A DNA stretch of 22,433 nt from Acidimicrobiaceae bacterium (GTDB lineage Bacteria; Actinomycetota; Acidimicrobiia; Acidimicrobiales; Acidimicrobiaceae): the NCBI GenBank assembly GCA_013044415.1, contig JABEUO010000115.1, forward strand, positions 1 through 22,433. Reading direction: 5' to 3'. Shown in pieces: positions 7,482 to 15,519 of this stretch. Under the pieces are notes generated by a model. That model was not told the DNA's origin, searched no databases, and saw only the letters and a list, made by a program, of their open reading frames with translations. Positions within the stretch are counted from its first letter, which is position 1. The number at the start of each line of letters is the position of its first letter. Both the position numbers and the translations under genes were made by a program.

Positions 7482-8534
7482 TTGTCAAAGTTCAAAGGAC
7501 TTGTGGTAACTGGAATTGCATTATCCACCATTTTGGCGGCTTGCGGTAGTTCAGCTTCTACTTCAAGTAGCGGTTCTTCGTCGACCTCGTCGACCTCAAA
7601 TACTTCGAACACTACCTCGCCAACTCAATATCTATATCCCCTGACCGGGCTTGTGGCGCCGAGTGAGGCCGCTGCAACAAGACCTTCGCTCGAAGTAAAG
7701 ATTGATAACGCCCCGCAGGCTTGGCCGCAATCTGGGGTGGATAGCTCGGATGTCGTCTACGAGGAGATGGTCGAAGGAGGACTCACCCGGTACTTTGTCG
7801 TCTTCCAGAGTCATGGTTCGTCGGTTCTCGGTCCAATCAGGTCCGTGAGGGCCTCGGACGCCGACCTCCTGGCGACGCTAGGAGGGCTTTTTGCTTACTC
7901 GGGCGGGATTCCGACCTTCGTCGCCGACGCTAGGGCTACCGGGATTATCGATGTTGGCGCTAACTCTTTTGCTGGCGGAGACTACTACCGTCTTTCTACC
8001 CGGTTAGCTCCTCACAATTTGTACTCCTCTACGTCGGTTCTCAGGAAATCGGCCGCAGGGAAAGGGAGCCCACCACCAATTCTCTTTAAATACCGCAAGA
8101 GCGGTAGCGCATTTTCGGTACCGGGTGCAAGGTCGGTCACCAGCTTCAACGTCGAGTTTTCAGGTGCGGTTACCGCACAATGGACCTGGAGTCCCCAGAT
8201 AGACGGTTGGACGAGGGCGACCAACGGTACGCCGCAGGTCGGGGCGGTTTCTGGTCAAGCGATTTCGGCCCAGAATGTTATCGTGGAGCTGATGCCATAC
8301 TCGAACACCGGGTTTGTCGATCCGGCGGGTAATCCGGTCCCGGTAGCCGACGAGGTTGGTACTGGACAGGCGTACTTCTTTTCTGGAGGAAAAGAAGCCA
8401 GCGGAACTTGGACCAAGACAGCGAGTAATGCCGTGGTTCAGTATGCTACCACAACCGGTAAGCCGGTATTTTTGCAACCCGGTAGGACCTGGGTGGAGAT
8501 GGTGGAGATTGGCGGGCGGGTAACGGCCAATTAG
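7482..8534 (+). CDS. DUF3048-family lipoprotein
   Basis: A 350-residue exported lipoprotein. The N-terminus has lysines at 3 and 5, a hydrophobic core and the lipobox LAAC with the lipidated cysteine at position 21. A serine/threonine-rich linker follows (about 22–48), typical of surface lipoproteins. The mature part matches DUF3048 (YerB type): PLTGL, RPSLEVKIDNAPQAWPQSG, VVYEEMVEGGLTRYF, VLGPIRSVRASD and the C-terminal block PVFLQPGRTWVEMV. Molecular function of the family is not established. The TTG start at 7482 is set by GGGGGAGG at 7465–7472 with a 9-nt spacer. The 68-nt gap after the M48-like gene holds no obvious terminator, so read-through from pimA is possible. Confidence 0.87.
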   Translation: MSKFKGLVVTGIALSTILAACGSSASTSSSGSSSTSSTSNTSNTTSPTQYLYPLTGLVAPSEAAATRPSLEVKIDNAPQAWPQSGVDSSDVVYEEMVEGGLTRYFVVFQSHGSSVLGPIRSVRASDADLLATLGGLFAYSGGIPTFVADARATGIIDVGANSFAGGDYYRLSTRLAPHNLYSSTSVLRKSAAGKGSPPPILFKYRKSGSAFSVPGARSVTSFNVEFSGAVTAQWTWSPQIDGWTRATNGTPQVGAVSGQAISAQNVIVELMPYSNTGFVDPAGNPVPVADEVGTGQAYFFSGGKEASGTWTKTASNAVVQYATTTGKPVFLQPGRTWVEMVEIGGRVTAN

Positions 8535-8965
8535 CCAAGACGACCGACACTCATTTCCGTCTCTTTGTCGATCGTTGACTTCTAATGTTCCAGTGGCTGT
8601 AGATGGACATGGCTAAAAGGGGTGTTTCTTCGCTAAGCGGGAGCCTTAGCGAGGCCATTCAGCACCGAATTGCACACGGTAGACCCGCAATGCGGCAGAT
8701 TTGCCTCTGTCTGGCGATCTGTAGTTAAACACTGGCATGATAATCCTCAAGGTAATCGCGGATGGAGTTCTACTGCATAGTCGTTGTTCCAGATAGATCG
8801 GTCCCCTTATACTGGTATGTTTGCCATCGATCCAAGGCACCTTGCAGATTGAATCGGCCTTGGGAAGATGCGGTTCTTCTGAGGGTCTACGGAGAGTCTT
8901 GTTAGCTATTGGGATGCGTCGGCCCGGTGTAGAATCGATTGGTATAGGTGTAAGGAGTGATAGAA
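8535..8965 (+). other. Non-coding, structured region upstream of pdxS
   Basis: About 430 nt without a supported gene. Hairpin one is CGCTAAG (8631–8637) with CTTAGCG (8645–8651), extendable by three pairs including a wobble. Hairpin two is CCAAGGC (8832–8838) with GCCTTGG (8857–8863). Hairpin three, directly adjoining, is GAAGA (8864–8868) with TCTTC (8875–8879). None is followed by a T-run. With the candidate promoter at 8784–8813, hairpins two and three would lie in a pdxS leader RNA of about 145 nt. No known riboswitch consensus was recognised. Confidence 0.45.
8784..8813 (+). promoter_or_regulatory. Candidate promoter giving a long pdxS leader
   Basis: TTGTTC (8784–8789) and TATACT (8808–8813) are spaced by 18 nt, a fair match to a housekeeping sigma promoter. 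Transcription would begin near 8820, about 145 nt before the pdxS start. A weaker alternative is TTGGGA (8909–8914) with TAGAAT (8930–8935), spaced 15 nt, which would give a leader of only about 25 nt. Confidence 0.35.
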
Positions 8966-9856
8966 GTGGATACCCAGAGCAATGAGTTCGGTACTGCAAG
9001 GGTAAAGCGTGGTCTAGCGGAGATGCTCCGTGGTGGCGTGATCATGGATGTGGTCAACGCCGATCAGGCCAAGGTCGCCGAGGATGCTGGAGCAGTGGCC
9101 GTTATGGCTCTTGAGAGGGTCCCCGCAGACATAAGGAGGGACGGTGGCGTCGCTCGTATGAGCGATCCCGCTCTTATTGAAGAGATTCAAGCGACGGTGA
9201 CCATTCCAGTGATGGCCAAGGCCAGAATTGGTCATTTTGGTGAAGCACAGATCCTTCAGGCTATGCAGGTTGACTACGTAGATGAGAGTGAGGTACTCAC
9301 GCCGGCGGACGAGGCGTATCACATAGATAAATGGTCATTCGACGTTCCATTTGTGTGTGGTGCAACCAACCTCGGGGAGGCACTCCGGCGAATATCTGAG
9401 GGTGCAGCGATGATTCGCTCGAAGGGTGAAGCCGGTACGGGAAATGTGGTGGAGGCGGTTAGGCACCTGCGCTCGATAACTTCCGAAATCAAAAAGATTA
9501 TTTCGGCTGATCCGGCGGAGCTTTTCGGAATAGCAAAGAACATTCAGGCTCCATATGAACTAGTTTCAGAGATACATAGGACGCACCGCCTGCCTGTTCC
9601 GCTTTTCTGTGCGGGTGGACTTGCTACTCCAGCCGACGCCGCCTTGGTGATGCAGCTTGGGGCGGAAGCGGTTTTTGTTGGGTCGGGCATCTTCAAGTCG
9701 GGAGACCCAGCAAAGAGGGCTCGGGCAATCGTAGAGGCGACGACTCACTATATGGACCCCACGATCCTTTTGAAGGTGTCTAGAAATCTTGGTGAACCAA
9801 TGGTCGGGATCAACGCAGACGAAGTTGACGTGAAGATGGCAGAGCGCGGCTGGTAG
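8966..9856 (+). CDS. pdxS: Pyridoxal 5'-phosphate synthase, PdxS subunit
   Basis: A 296-residue (beta/alpha)8-barrel synthase that condenses ribose 5-phosphate, glyceraldehyde 3-phosphate and ammonia into PLP in the DXP-independent pathway. Highly conserved blocks are seen: GTARVKRGLAEMLRGGVIMDV, VMAKARIGH with the imine-forming K85, DESEVLTPADE, and RSKGEAGTGN with the second lysine K153 and the phosphate-binding glycines. D28 in IMDV matches the substrate-binding aspartate. The GTG at 8966 was chosen because AAGGAG (8952–8957) lies at proper distance; an in-frame GTG at 8957 overlaps that site. pdxT follows 3 nt later. Ammonia comes from PdxT in a 12+12 complex in the known family. Length and motifs are normal. 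Confidence 0.97.
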   Translation: MDTQSNEFGTARVKRGLAEMLRGGVIMDVVNADQAKVAEDAGAVAVMALERVPADIRRDGGVARMSDPALIEEIQATVTIPVMAKARIGHFGEAQILQAMQVDYVDESEVLTPADEAYHIDKWSFDVPFVCGATNLGEALRRISEGAAMIRSKGEAGTGNVVEAVRHLRSITSEIKKIISADPAELFGIAKNIQAPYELVSEIHRTHRLPVPLFCAGGLATPADAALVMQLGAEAVFVGSGIFKSGDPAKRARAIVEATTHYMDPTILLKVSRNLGEPMVGINADEVDVKMAERGW

Positions 9857-9859
9857 TCG

Positions 9860-10474
9860 GTGGCACTTACCGTTGGCGTTCTAGCGCTTCAGGGTGATTT
9901 TCAAGAGCACATAGCAGTACTTTCGGAACTGGGTGTATCCACAAGGGAGGTTCGTAGCCCGAAGGATCTTTCTGGTGTTGATGGCCTGATACTTCCGGGC
10001 GGTGAATCCACAACTATGTCAATGCTCCTTGAGTCCTCTGGCCTTCTTTTAGAAGTTGCGAAGGCGCTAAGCGAGGGGCTTTTCGCGTTTGGCACTTGCG
10101 CCGGGATGATCCTTCTGGCTAGGGAGGTTCTTGACGGTAGGTCGGACCAGAACGGTTTTGCTCTTATGGACATAGCCGTCAGGCGAAACGGCTTCGGTCG
10201 GCAGATTAAATCGTTCGAGGCCGATCTTGTGGTAAATGGGATTGATGGCCCACCTGTCAGAGCGGTTTTTATCAGAGCCCCGGTGGTGGAGAAGGTTGCC
10301 AAAGAAGTTGCTATTTTGGCCGAGGTCAGCTATAGCTTCGATGACGACACCCACAGGGTAGTCCCGGTAGTCTGTGCACAGGATCGGCTGTTGGCCTGTT
10401 CGTTTCACCCAGAGCTCACGGGAGATACGCGCTTGCATCAGTTGTTTGTATCAAAGATTCTGTCAGAGAAATAG
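9860..10474 (+). CDS. pdxT: Pyridoxal 5'-phosphate synthase glutaminase subunit PdxT
   Basis: A 204-residue class I glutamine amidotransferase that supplies ammonia to PdxS. The N-terminal block VGVLALQGDFQEH, the oxyanion motif LPGGESTTM at 45–53, the nucleophile C80 in FGTCAGM and the His-Glu pair H183/E185 in SFHPEL together form the complete triad. The loop GFGRQIKSFE is the conserved segment that contacts PdxS in the family. The GTG start at 9860 leaves 3 nt after pdxS; the ribosome site is weak, so translation is probably coupled. The gene is intact and of normal length, and yebC follows 10 nt downstream. Confidence 0.97.
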   Translation: MALTVGVLALQGDFQEHIAVLSELGVSTREVRSPKDLSGVDGLILPGGESTTMSMLLESSGLLLEVAKALSEGLFAFGTCAGMILLAREVLDGRSDQNGFALMDIAVRRNGFGRQIKSFEADLVVNGIDGPPVRAVFIRAPVVEKVAKEVAILAEVSYSFDDDTHRVVPVVCAQDRLLACSFHPELTGDTRLHQLFVSKILSEK

Positions 10475-10484
10475 CGAGGAATAG

Positions 10485-11234
10485 ATGTCTGGACACTCCA
10501 AATGGGCGACTATAAAGCACAAAAAAGGGGCCCAAGACCAGGCTCGTGGGAAGCTCTTTGCCAAGTTGATTCGCCAGGTAGAGGTGGCCGCCCGCGAAGG
10601 AGGCGGGGATGCTAGTTCTAACGCAACCCTGCGTACTATGTTTGCAAAGGCGAGGGAGGCTTCTGTTCCTCTCGACACCATCGAGCGTGCAATTAAGCGA
10701 GGCACCGGCGAGCTAGAGGGTGTAAGGTACGAGGCGGTCTCTTACGAAGGATACGCCTCCAGCGGGGTCGCGATAATCGTCGAGTGCCTGACTGACAACA
10801 GAAACCGAACCGGTGCAGACGTTCGATCTTGCTTTTCTAAAAATGGTGGTGCCATGGCTGAGCCCGGTGCGGTTGCCTGGCAGTTTGAACGGAAGGGCCA
10901 AATCGAACTGCCCAGAGATTTAGAAGAGGACGAGGTGACTCTGGCTGCACTCGAAGCTGGAGCAGAAGATGTTACCGACAACGGTGATACTTGGTTAATC
11001 ACAACCGGACCATCGGACCTAGCTGCCGTCAGGGCCGGCTTGGAAGCCGCAGGTTTCAAGGTCCTCTCAGCCGAGTTGGGTCTCGTTCCGAGTTCTACGA
11101 TTGAAATTGATTCAGAGAATGATGCTCGAAAGATATTGAAACTCATTGACGCACTCGAGGATAACGACGATGTGCAGAACGTATACGCAAACTTTGACAT
11201 TCCAGATGAAATAATCGAAGCTTTGGAGGGATAG
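10485..11234 (+). CDS. yebC: YebC/PmpR-family protein (TACO1-like)
   Basis: A 249-residue protein beginning MSGHSKWATIKHKKGAQD, the invariant YebC opening. Further family blocks are FAKLIRQVEVAAREGG, ASVPLDTIERAIKRGTG, YEGYASSGVAIIVECLTDNRNRT split across two strands, and GAMAEPGAVAWQF. The ATG is preceded by GAGGAA a few bases upstream. YebC proteins have been described both as DNA-binding regulators and as ribosome-associated factors that relieve proline-rich stalls. The sequence does not decide between these. Placement between pdxT and the ruv genes is common in actinobacteria, although here a peroxiredoxin gene sits between yebC and ruvC. Confidence 0.97.
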   Translation: MSGHSKWATIKHKKGAQDQARGKLFAKLIRQVEVAAREGGGDASSNATLRTMFAKAREASVPLDTIERAIKRGTGELEGVRYEAVSYEGYASSGVAIIVECLTDNRNRTGADVRSCFSKNGGAMAEPGAVAWQFERKGQIELPRDLEEDEVTLAALEAGAEDVTDNGDTWLITTGPSDLAAVRAGLEAAGFKVLSAELGLVPSSTIEIDSENDARKILKLIDALEDNDDVQNVYANFDIPDEIIEALEG

Positions 11235-11237
11235 TCT

Positions 11238-11690
11238 GTGGACGTTTCCGTCGGTGATGTTGCACCCGATTTCACGCTATTTGGTGTGCCAGAAGGCGAG
11301 TACCAGCTAAAAGCATATCGAGGGCATCCCGTTGTGCTGGTGTTCTATCCAGAGGACCATACGCCGGTCTGCACCGCTCAACTCAGGTCCTATTCGACCT
11401 CCCTAATGGAATTTAACTCTTTTGGAGCAAAGGTATTTGGCATTTCCGCTCAAGGTGCCCAAAGCCACGCGCTTTTCGCCGAGAAGAATCAGATCACCTT
11501 TCCGCTCCTCTGTGACGAGGAGAAGGAGGTTGCCGAACTCTACGGCGTACTCGGGCCTTTAGGGTTCTATCGCAGATCGGTATTCGTTCTCGATGGTGAG
11601 GGCGAAGTAGTTTATGCCAAACGAACCAGGGCGGGGCTGACTTTCCAGCCGACCGAAGAGCTCTTAGATGCCCTTAGGTCGGTGAGCTAG
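11238..11690 (+). CDS. Peroxiredoxin (AhpC/TSA superfamily, BCP/AhpE-like)
   Basis: A 150-residue thioredoxin-fold peroxidase that reduces hydroperoxides. The active-site motif FYPEDHTPVCTAQ places the peroxidatic cysteine at C45, with T42 and P43 in the usual positions. BCP/PrxQ proteins with a resolving cysteine five residues on (CxxxxC) are not matched, since that position is Arg50. A second cysteine at C92 (PLLCDEE, where LLSDxx is usual) might serve as an atypical resolving residue; otherwise it is a 1-Cys type. The C-terminal R-A-G-L-T-F-Q-P block is intact. The GTG start at 11238 lies 3 nt after yebC, with GGAGGG at 11225–11230 within the end of yebC, suggesting coupling. Confidence 0.9.
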   Translation: MDVSVGDVAPDFTLFGVPEGEYQLKAYRGHPVVLVFYPEDHTPVCTAQLRSYSTSLMEFNSFGAKVFGISAQGAQSHALFAEKNQITFPLLCDEEKEVAELYGVLGPLGFYRRSVFVLDGEGEVVYAKRTRAGLTFQPTEELLDALRSVS

Positions 11691-11733
11691 GCTGGTGCAC
11701 GGTTCATCGATCTAAGGCAGTAGTATCGAACAC

Positions 11734-12231
11734 ATGTATGTCATCGGTATAGATCCTGGTCTCACTAGATGTGGATTTGCGGTTCTTCATCCCGCTCCGT
11801 TCAAGTCGATCGAGTGTGCAGGGGTTATCGAGACTTCTCCGAGCTTGGGCATCGAGAAGCGCTTAGCTGAACTATTTGAAGAGCTTTGCAAGCTTTTTAC
11901 CGAGTTCCCTCCCGAGGTAGTTGTAGTCGAGAGGGTTCTATTTCAAACCAATGCCAAGACGGCCATGAGTGTCGGACAGGCAAGTGGGGTAGCGTTGGTT
12001 GCTGCGGCTAAGTCTTCGGCGGCGGTAGTGAGTTATTCGTCAAACGAAGTGAAGATGACCCTTTGTGGAACCGGTTCGGCTACCAAGCGTGAAGTTCAAA
12101 GAATGGTCGAGATCGAGTTTTCCCTCCAAAATACCCCGGAGCCACCTGATGTAGCCGACGCGATTGGCCTCGCATACCATCACCAGGTACTCAGCGCTAG
12201 AAGTCGAGCATTTTCTGGTGGTACGCGGTGA
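11734..12231 (+). CDS. ruvC: Crossover junction endodeoxyribonuclease RuvC
   Basis: A 165-residue Holliday-junction resolvase. The N-terminal MYVIGIDPGLTRCGFAVL carries catalytic D7; E66 lies in VVVERVLF; the C-terminal pair D139 and D142 lies in PPDVADAIGLAYHH. All four acidic metal ligands are present. The region QTNAKTAMSVGQASGV is the typical DNA-contact segment. The 43-nt gap after the peroxiredoxin gene could hold a weak ribosome site (AAGG about 15 nt before the ATG) but no terminator. The stop TGA overlaps the GTG of ruvA by 4 nt, so ruvC–ruvA–ruvB form a translationally coupled set, as in many actinobacteria. Confidence 0.97.
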   Translation: MYVIGIDPGLTRCGFAVLHPAPFKSIECAGVIETSPSLGIEKRLAELFEELCKLFTEFPPEVVVVERVLFQTNAKTAMSVGQASGVALVAAAKSSAAVVSYSSNEVKMTLCGTGSATKREVQRMVEIEFSLQNTPEPPDVADAIGLAYHHQVLSARSRAFSGGTR

Positions 12232-12815
12232 TAGTCCAGCTCGTTGGGGAGATGCTCGAGCCCGTAGATGACGCTTCCATAGTTGTGTTAGTTTCTGGGG
12301 TCGGATATCAGGTTGAAGTTGCCAAGTCCACAATTGGTCGATTAAAGCCAGGGGAGACGGTGAGTCTCTACATACGTTCGGTAACCAAAGAGGATGGAAC
12401 CCAGCTTTTCGGCTTTCTGGAAAAGGCCGACCGAATCGGTTTTGACGTGTTGCGAAAGATCCCCGGAATAGGTCCGGCTGCTGCGATGTCTTTGCTGGGG
12501 ACCATTGGACGTGAAAGACTATGGAAAGCAGTCGAGGAGTCGGACCTAGATACAATCTGTGTAGCGCCTGGGGTCGGCAAGAAGTTGGCCCAGAGGCTGA
12601 TTACCGAGCTCTCTGGCAGGTTGCCCAAGGACCTCCTAGTCGACAGGACCACCCCATCTAGTAGCGAAGTCAACGAGTTGCAGTCTGAAGTACTATCGGC
12701 CCTGTTGGGTTTGGGATTCGACAAGGCAGAAATATCGGCTACTTTACCTCTTATTCCAAAAGACGCTTCGGTAGCTCAGGCGGTAAGGTTCTGTTTGAGG
12801 AGTATGGCTAGGTGA
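12228..12815 (+). CDS. ruvA: Holliday junction branch-migration protein RuvA
   Basis: A 195-residue junction-binding protein that loads RuvB. Domain I is a beta-barrel (about 1–62, including GVGYQVEV). Domain II carries two helix-hairpin-helix motifs, LRKIPGIGPAAAMSLL and ICVAPGVGKKLAQRLI, which bind the four-way junction. A flexible linker (about 133–147) leads to domain III (148–195), which in the family contacts RuvB. The GTG start at 12228 overlaps the ruvC stop (GTGA), and the ruvA stop overlaps the ruvB GTG in the same way. Length and motifs are ordinary. Confidence 0.97.
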   Translation: MIVQLVGEMLEPVDDASIVVLVSGVGYQVEVAKSTIGRLKPGETVSLYIRSVTKEDGTQLFGFLEKADRIGFDVLRKIPGIGPAAAMSLLGTIGRERLWKAVEESDLDTICVAPGVGKKLAQRLITELSGRLPKDLLVDRTTPSSSEVNELQSEVLSALLGLGFDKAEISATLPLIPKDASVAQAVRFCLRSMAR

Positions 12816-13933
12816 GCCCTAGGCGAGAAGTAATCGTGAGCGCAGATGGCGACCCGTCTCCATCTGTCGGAGAAGGCAGTGGCAGGGGAATCGTAGACCC
12901 AAGTTTAAACCGGGACTGGGATCACGATGCATCCAATGAGAATCTACTGAGGCCGACGAGACTCTCTGAATTTATCGGACAGAGGGACTTGGTAAAGCGC
13001 ATTGGAATCGTCTTGGAGGCAGCAAGGCTCCGTAATCAGCCAGTAGATCATTTTCTCTTTGGCGGACCTCCCGGGTTGGGCAAGACATCGCTTGCCTCAT
13101 TGATCTCCAATGAAATGCGGACAAATTTTAGGGTTACTTCCGGACCGGCATTAGTAAGACAGGGCGACCTCGCGGCGATACTTTCGGATCTAAAGGATGG
13201 AGACGTTCTGTTCATAGACGAGATCCATCGCATTCCTCACCAGATTGAGGAGATGCTCTACATTGCCATGGAGGACTACAAGATAGATGTGCTGGTTGGA
13301 AAGGGACCGACGGCGCGTTCGGTAAGGATCGATCTCGATCACTTTACTTTGGTCGGCGCTACGACTCGGGTAGGAATGCTAACTGGCCCACTTCGCGACC
13401 GCTTTGGCATTATCGGAAGGCTGGAGTTCTACTCTGTAGATGAACTCCACGCTATAGTTTTGCGGGCCGCCAGGATCCTCAATATAGCCATTGACGAAGA
13501 CGCGGCTCGAGAGATTGCAATTCGATCACGGGGGACGCCGAGGCTGGCTAATCGGCTTTTGAAGAGGGTTAGAGACTATTCAGAAGTCGAGGGAAGGGTT
13601 GAGATAGACCTGAAAACAGCAAGGGATGGTCTTGGTGTCTTTGGCGTAGATAAACTTGGCCTGGATTCCGTTGATATAAAGATCCTTTCGTTGCTCTGTA
13701 CCAACTTCGCTGGTCGTGGTGTGGGCCTTGGTTCATTGGCGGTGTCACTAGGAGAAGACAAGGAGACCTTAGAGGATTTCTATGAACCTTTTTTGGTCCA
13801 AAGTGGCATGGTTTTGAGGACGCCAAGGGGTCGGGTAGCTTCGGAACTTGCCTATGCGCATCTAGGACTTAACTACGTTCCTGACTACCATCAGCCGATG
13901 GAGGACTTGTTCTCGGAGATCGATCAGGATTAG
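12812..13933 (+). CDS. ruvB: Holliday junction branch-migration ATPase RuvB
   Basis: A 373-residue AAA+ motor that drives branch migration with RuvA. Walker A is GGPPGLGKT at 84–92, Walker B is FIDEIH around 134–139, sensor 1 is VGATTR near 181–186, and the arginine-finger region is GPLRDRFGI at 192–200. The C-terminal winged helix contains TPRGRVA. The first 40 or so residues are polar and poorly conserved, somewhat longer than the E. coli protein. The start at GTG 12812 follows the overlap with ruvA, but a GTG at codon 9 is also possible. The gene ends 31 nt before the convergent end of the MocR-type gene, with no clear terminator hairpin in that gap. Confidence 0.97.
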   Translation: MSPRREVIVSADGDPSPSVGEGSGRGIVDPSLNRDWDHDASNENLLRPTRLSEFIGQRDLVKRIGIVLEAARLRNQPVDHFLFGGPPGLGKTSLASLISNEMRTNFRVTSGPALVRQGDLAAILSDLKDGDVLFIDEIHRIPHQIEEMLYIAMEDYKIDVLVGKGPTARSVRIDLDHFTLVGATTRVGMLTGPLRDRFGIIGRLEFYSVDELHAIVLRAARILNIAIDEDAAREIAIRSRGTPRLANRLLKRVRDYSEVEGRVEIDLKTARDGLGVFGVDKLGLDSVDIKILSLLCTNFAGRGVGLGSLAVSLGEDKETLEDFYEPFLVQSGMVLRTPRGRVASELAYAHLGLNYVPDYHQPMEDLFSEIDQD

Positions 13934-13964
13934 ATCGGTCTTTGGTGGGACTAGGACGCGTCGG

Positions 13965-15371
13965 CTACATTCTGAAAGATGTCGACCTCTGTGCTATAGA
14001 AGCCGCAATCTCCATAGTTAAGTTCTCTTCGTCGTGGTCTGCAAAAGCCAAGGTCAGGCGGATGGCCGGATAGCTAGGTCCGTTGAGCCAAAAATGGCTA
14101 CCAGGCGCGGCAACTACTCCCTTAGACGCTAGTGAAATGAGTGTTTGAGTTTCGTCCTCGACCCGAATCCAGAGGTTGAGGCCGTCGGTGGGTGGTGAGA
14201 CACTCCAGTTACCAGCCATTTCTTTTCCTAGGCCGAGCCTTCGCCGACGATAGACCTCTTGGGCTTTGCTTATTTTTGCTATGGCCTTTGGGTCTGCCAG
14301 GAGATTGGCGAGTATATGTTGGAGTGTCTTTGAGGTCCAAGCTGGCCCGAGCCTGCGCCGGTATTCGATCTTATTGATTATTTCGTCGGGAGCAAATATG
14401 GCGGCGATTCTTAGGTCCGGTCCGTGAGACTTGGAGAAGCTGATGATGTGCGCCGTCTTGCCAGGGAGCAAATGAGCGAAGGAGTCAAACTCAGAACATG
14501 AGATCATTGCGGAGTGGTCGTCTTCGATTATGAAGAAGCTCTCCGATGACGCCTGGATTACCGAAGCGAGTTTTCGTGTACGTTCTTGGCTCCTAGAACA
14601 CCCCGTTGGGTTTTGCGAGCGCGGTTGGGTTATCAGTACCCTTGCACCAGCGTTAATCGCCTCTTCTAGTGAGTCAGGCACAATCCCGCTGGAATCCATA
14701 CTTACTGGTATGGGTATTAGCGAGTTGACCTCGACGAGATCAAAAATTGCAGGAAAGTTAGGATTTTCGACCGCCACCGCATCTCCCATTGAGGCGACCT
14801 CTTTTAGAAGGCGGTCAATGGCGTCTAGGGATCCGTCTACGACCGTAATTGCGGAGTCTTCTTTCGAAAAGGGAAACAGCTCATAGAGCCTTTCCGCTAG
14901 TTCCGGTAGGACTGGGTCCTCGTGATAGCCCGACGCGGAAAGATCAATTATCTTTTCAAAACTGCTCGAGGCCAATTTTGGCAAAAGATTACGGTCCGGG
15001 AAGCCGAGGGAAAGGTCCACCATGGAACTCGAGTGGTTGGGAACCGGATTCCACCTGGTCTGCTCTTGGCGGGCTTTAGTTAGCGGACGATGAGCTACAA
15101 AGGTTCCGCTTCTACCCTGACCGATTATGTAGCCCTGTTCGGAGAGGTACCGCCAGGCAAGGCCCACTGACGTTGGACTCATTGCGACATCGGTAGCTAC
15201 TTTGCGAATTGGGGGAAGTCGATCACCTGGCTGAAGCCTCTGCGCGTTGTACAGGTCAATATATTTAGCGATCAGGCCCTTGACGGTCCTTTCTCCGCTA
15301 GCAATGATGGCAGCGGTTAGTTCATCACTATTACCCGCCCCCTTGGCCCTATCTGTAGGCACTTGGCTCAA
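13965..15371 (-). CDS. MocR/GabR-type transcription regulator (GntR wHTH fused to aminotransferase fold)
   Basis: A 468-residue two-domain regulator. Residues 30–95 form a GntR winged helix (RLQPGDRLPPIRKVATDVAM, then SPTSVGLAWRYLSEQGYI and GQGRSGTFV). From about 118 on is a class I aminotransferase fold with N254-P-T-G257, D285 and the PLP-lysine candidate K314 in SFSKSHGPDLR, where R321 is the usual phosphate-side arginine. The TTG start at 15371 is set by AAGGAG with a 7-nt spacer. It is divergent from the aminotransferase gene at 15520 and probably controls that operon and itself, responding to a PLP adduct of an amino substrate, as GabR does with GABA. The effector is not known. Three 12-bp repeats in the shared promoter region are the likely binding site. 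Confidence 0.9.
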   Translation of the reverse strand: MSQVPTDRAKGAGNSDELTAAIIASGERTVKGLIAKYIDLYNAQRLQPGDRLPPIRKVATDVAMSPTSVGLAWRYLSEQGYIIGQGRSGTFVAHRPLTKARQEQTRWNPVPNHSSSMVDLSLGFPDRNLLPKLASSSFEKIIDLSASGYHEDPVLPELAERLYELFPFSKEDSAITVVDGSLDAIDRLLKEVASMGDAVAVENPNFPAIFDLVEVNSLIPIPVSMDSSGIVPDSLEEAINAGARVLITQPRSQNPTGCSRSQERTRKLASVIQASSESFFIIEDDHSAMISCSEFDSFAHLLPGKTAHIISFSKSHGPDLRIAAIFAPDEIINKIEYRRRLGPAWTSKTLQHILANLLADPKAIAKISKAQEVYRRRRLGLGKEMAGNWSVSPPTDGLNLWIRVEDETQTLISLASKGVVAAPGSHFWLNGPSYPAIRLTLAFADHDEENLTMEIAASIAQRSTSFRM

Positions 15372-15427
15372 GATCCAACTCCTTGGGAATGGTTTCTCAT
15401 GAGAGGCGAGAAATTCACCCCATTCTA

Positions 15428-15470
15428 TTGTAACAGTACAATAAATAGTACAAACGATGTTACAAATAGT
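15428..15470. promoter_or_regulatory. Candidate operator of the MocR-type regulator: three 12-bp direct repeats
   Basis: AGTACAATAAAT (15435–15446), AGTACAAACGAT (15447–15458) and GTTACAAATAGT (15459–15470) are head-to-tail repeats with TACAA recurring every 12 bp. TTGTAACA (15428–15435) and TGTTACAA (15458–15465) also form a perfect 8-bp inverted repeat, 30 bp start to start. The block lies 57–99 bp upstream of the regulator's start codon and 50–92 bp upstream of the aminotransferase start. MocR proteins typically bind direct repeats in such divergent regions. Confidence 0.6.
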
Positions 15471-15519
15471 GCTAAGGTTTAATCGTTTTGGATATTTGAT
15501 AGTGAGCTAGGGGGAGAAG

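Noticed and set aside
8631..8654. Intrinsic terminator after the DUF3048 gene
   Set aside because: The hairpin is good but no T-run follows on either strand, so it was described only as a palindrome.
8646..8999. 117-codon reverse-strand frame upstream of pdxS
   Set aside because: It runs into pdxS, has no ribosome site or recognisable domain, and its composition looks like a complement of structured spacer.
15435..15470. CRISPR-like array in the 12-bp repeats
   Set aside because: Repeats are too short, directly abutting and without spacers; a regulator operator explains them better.
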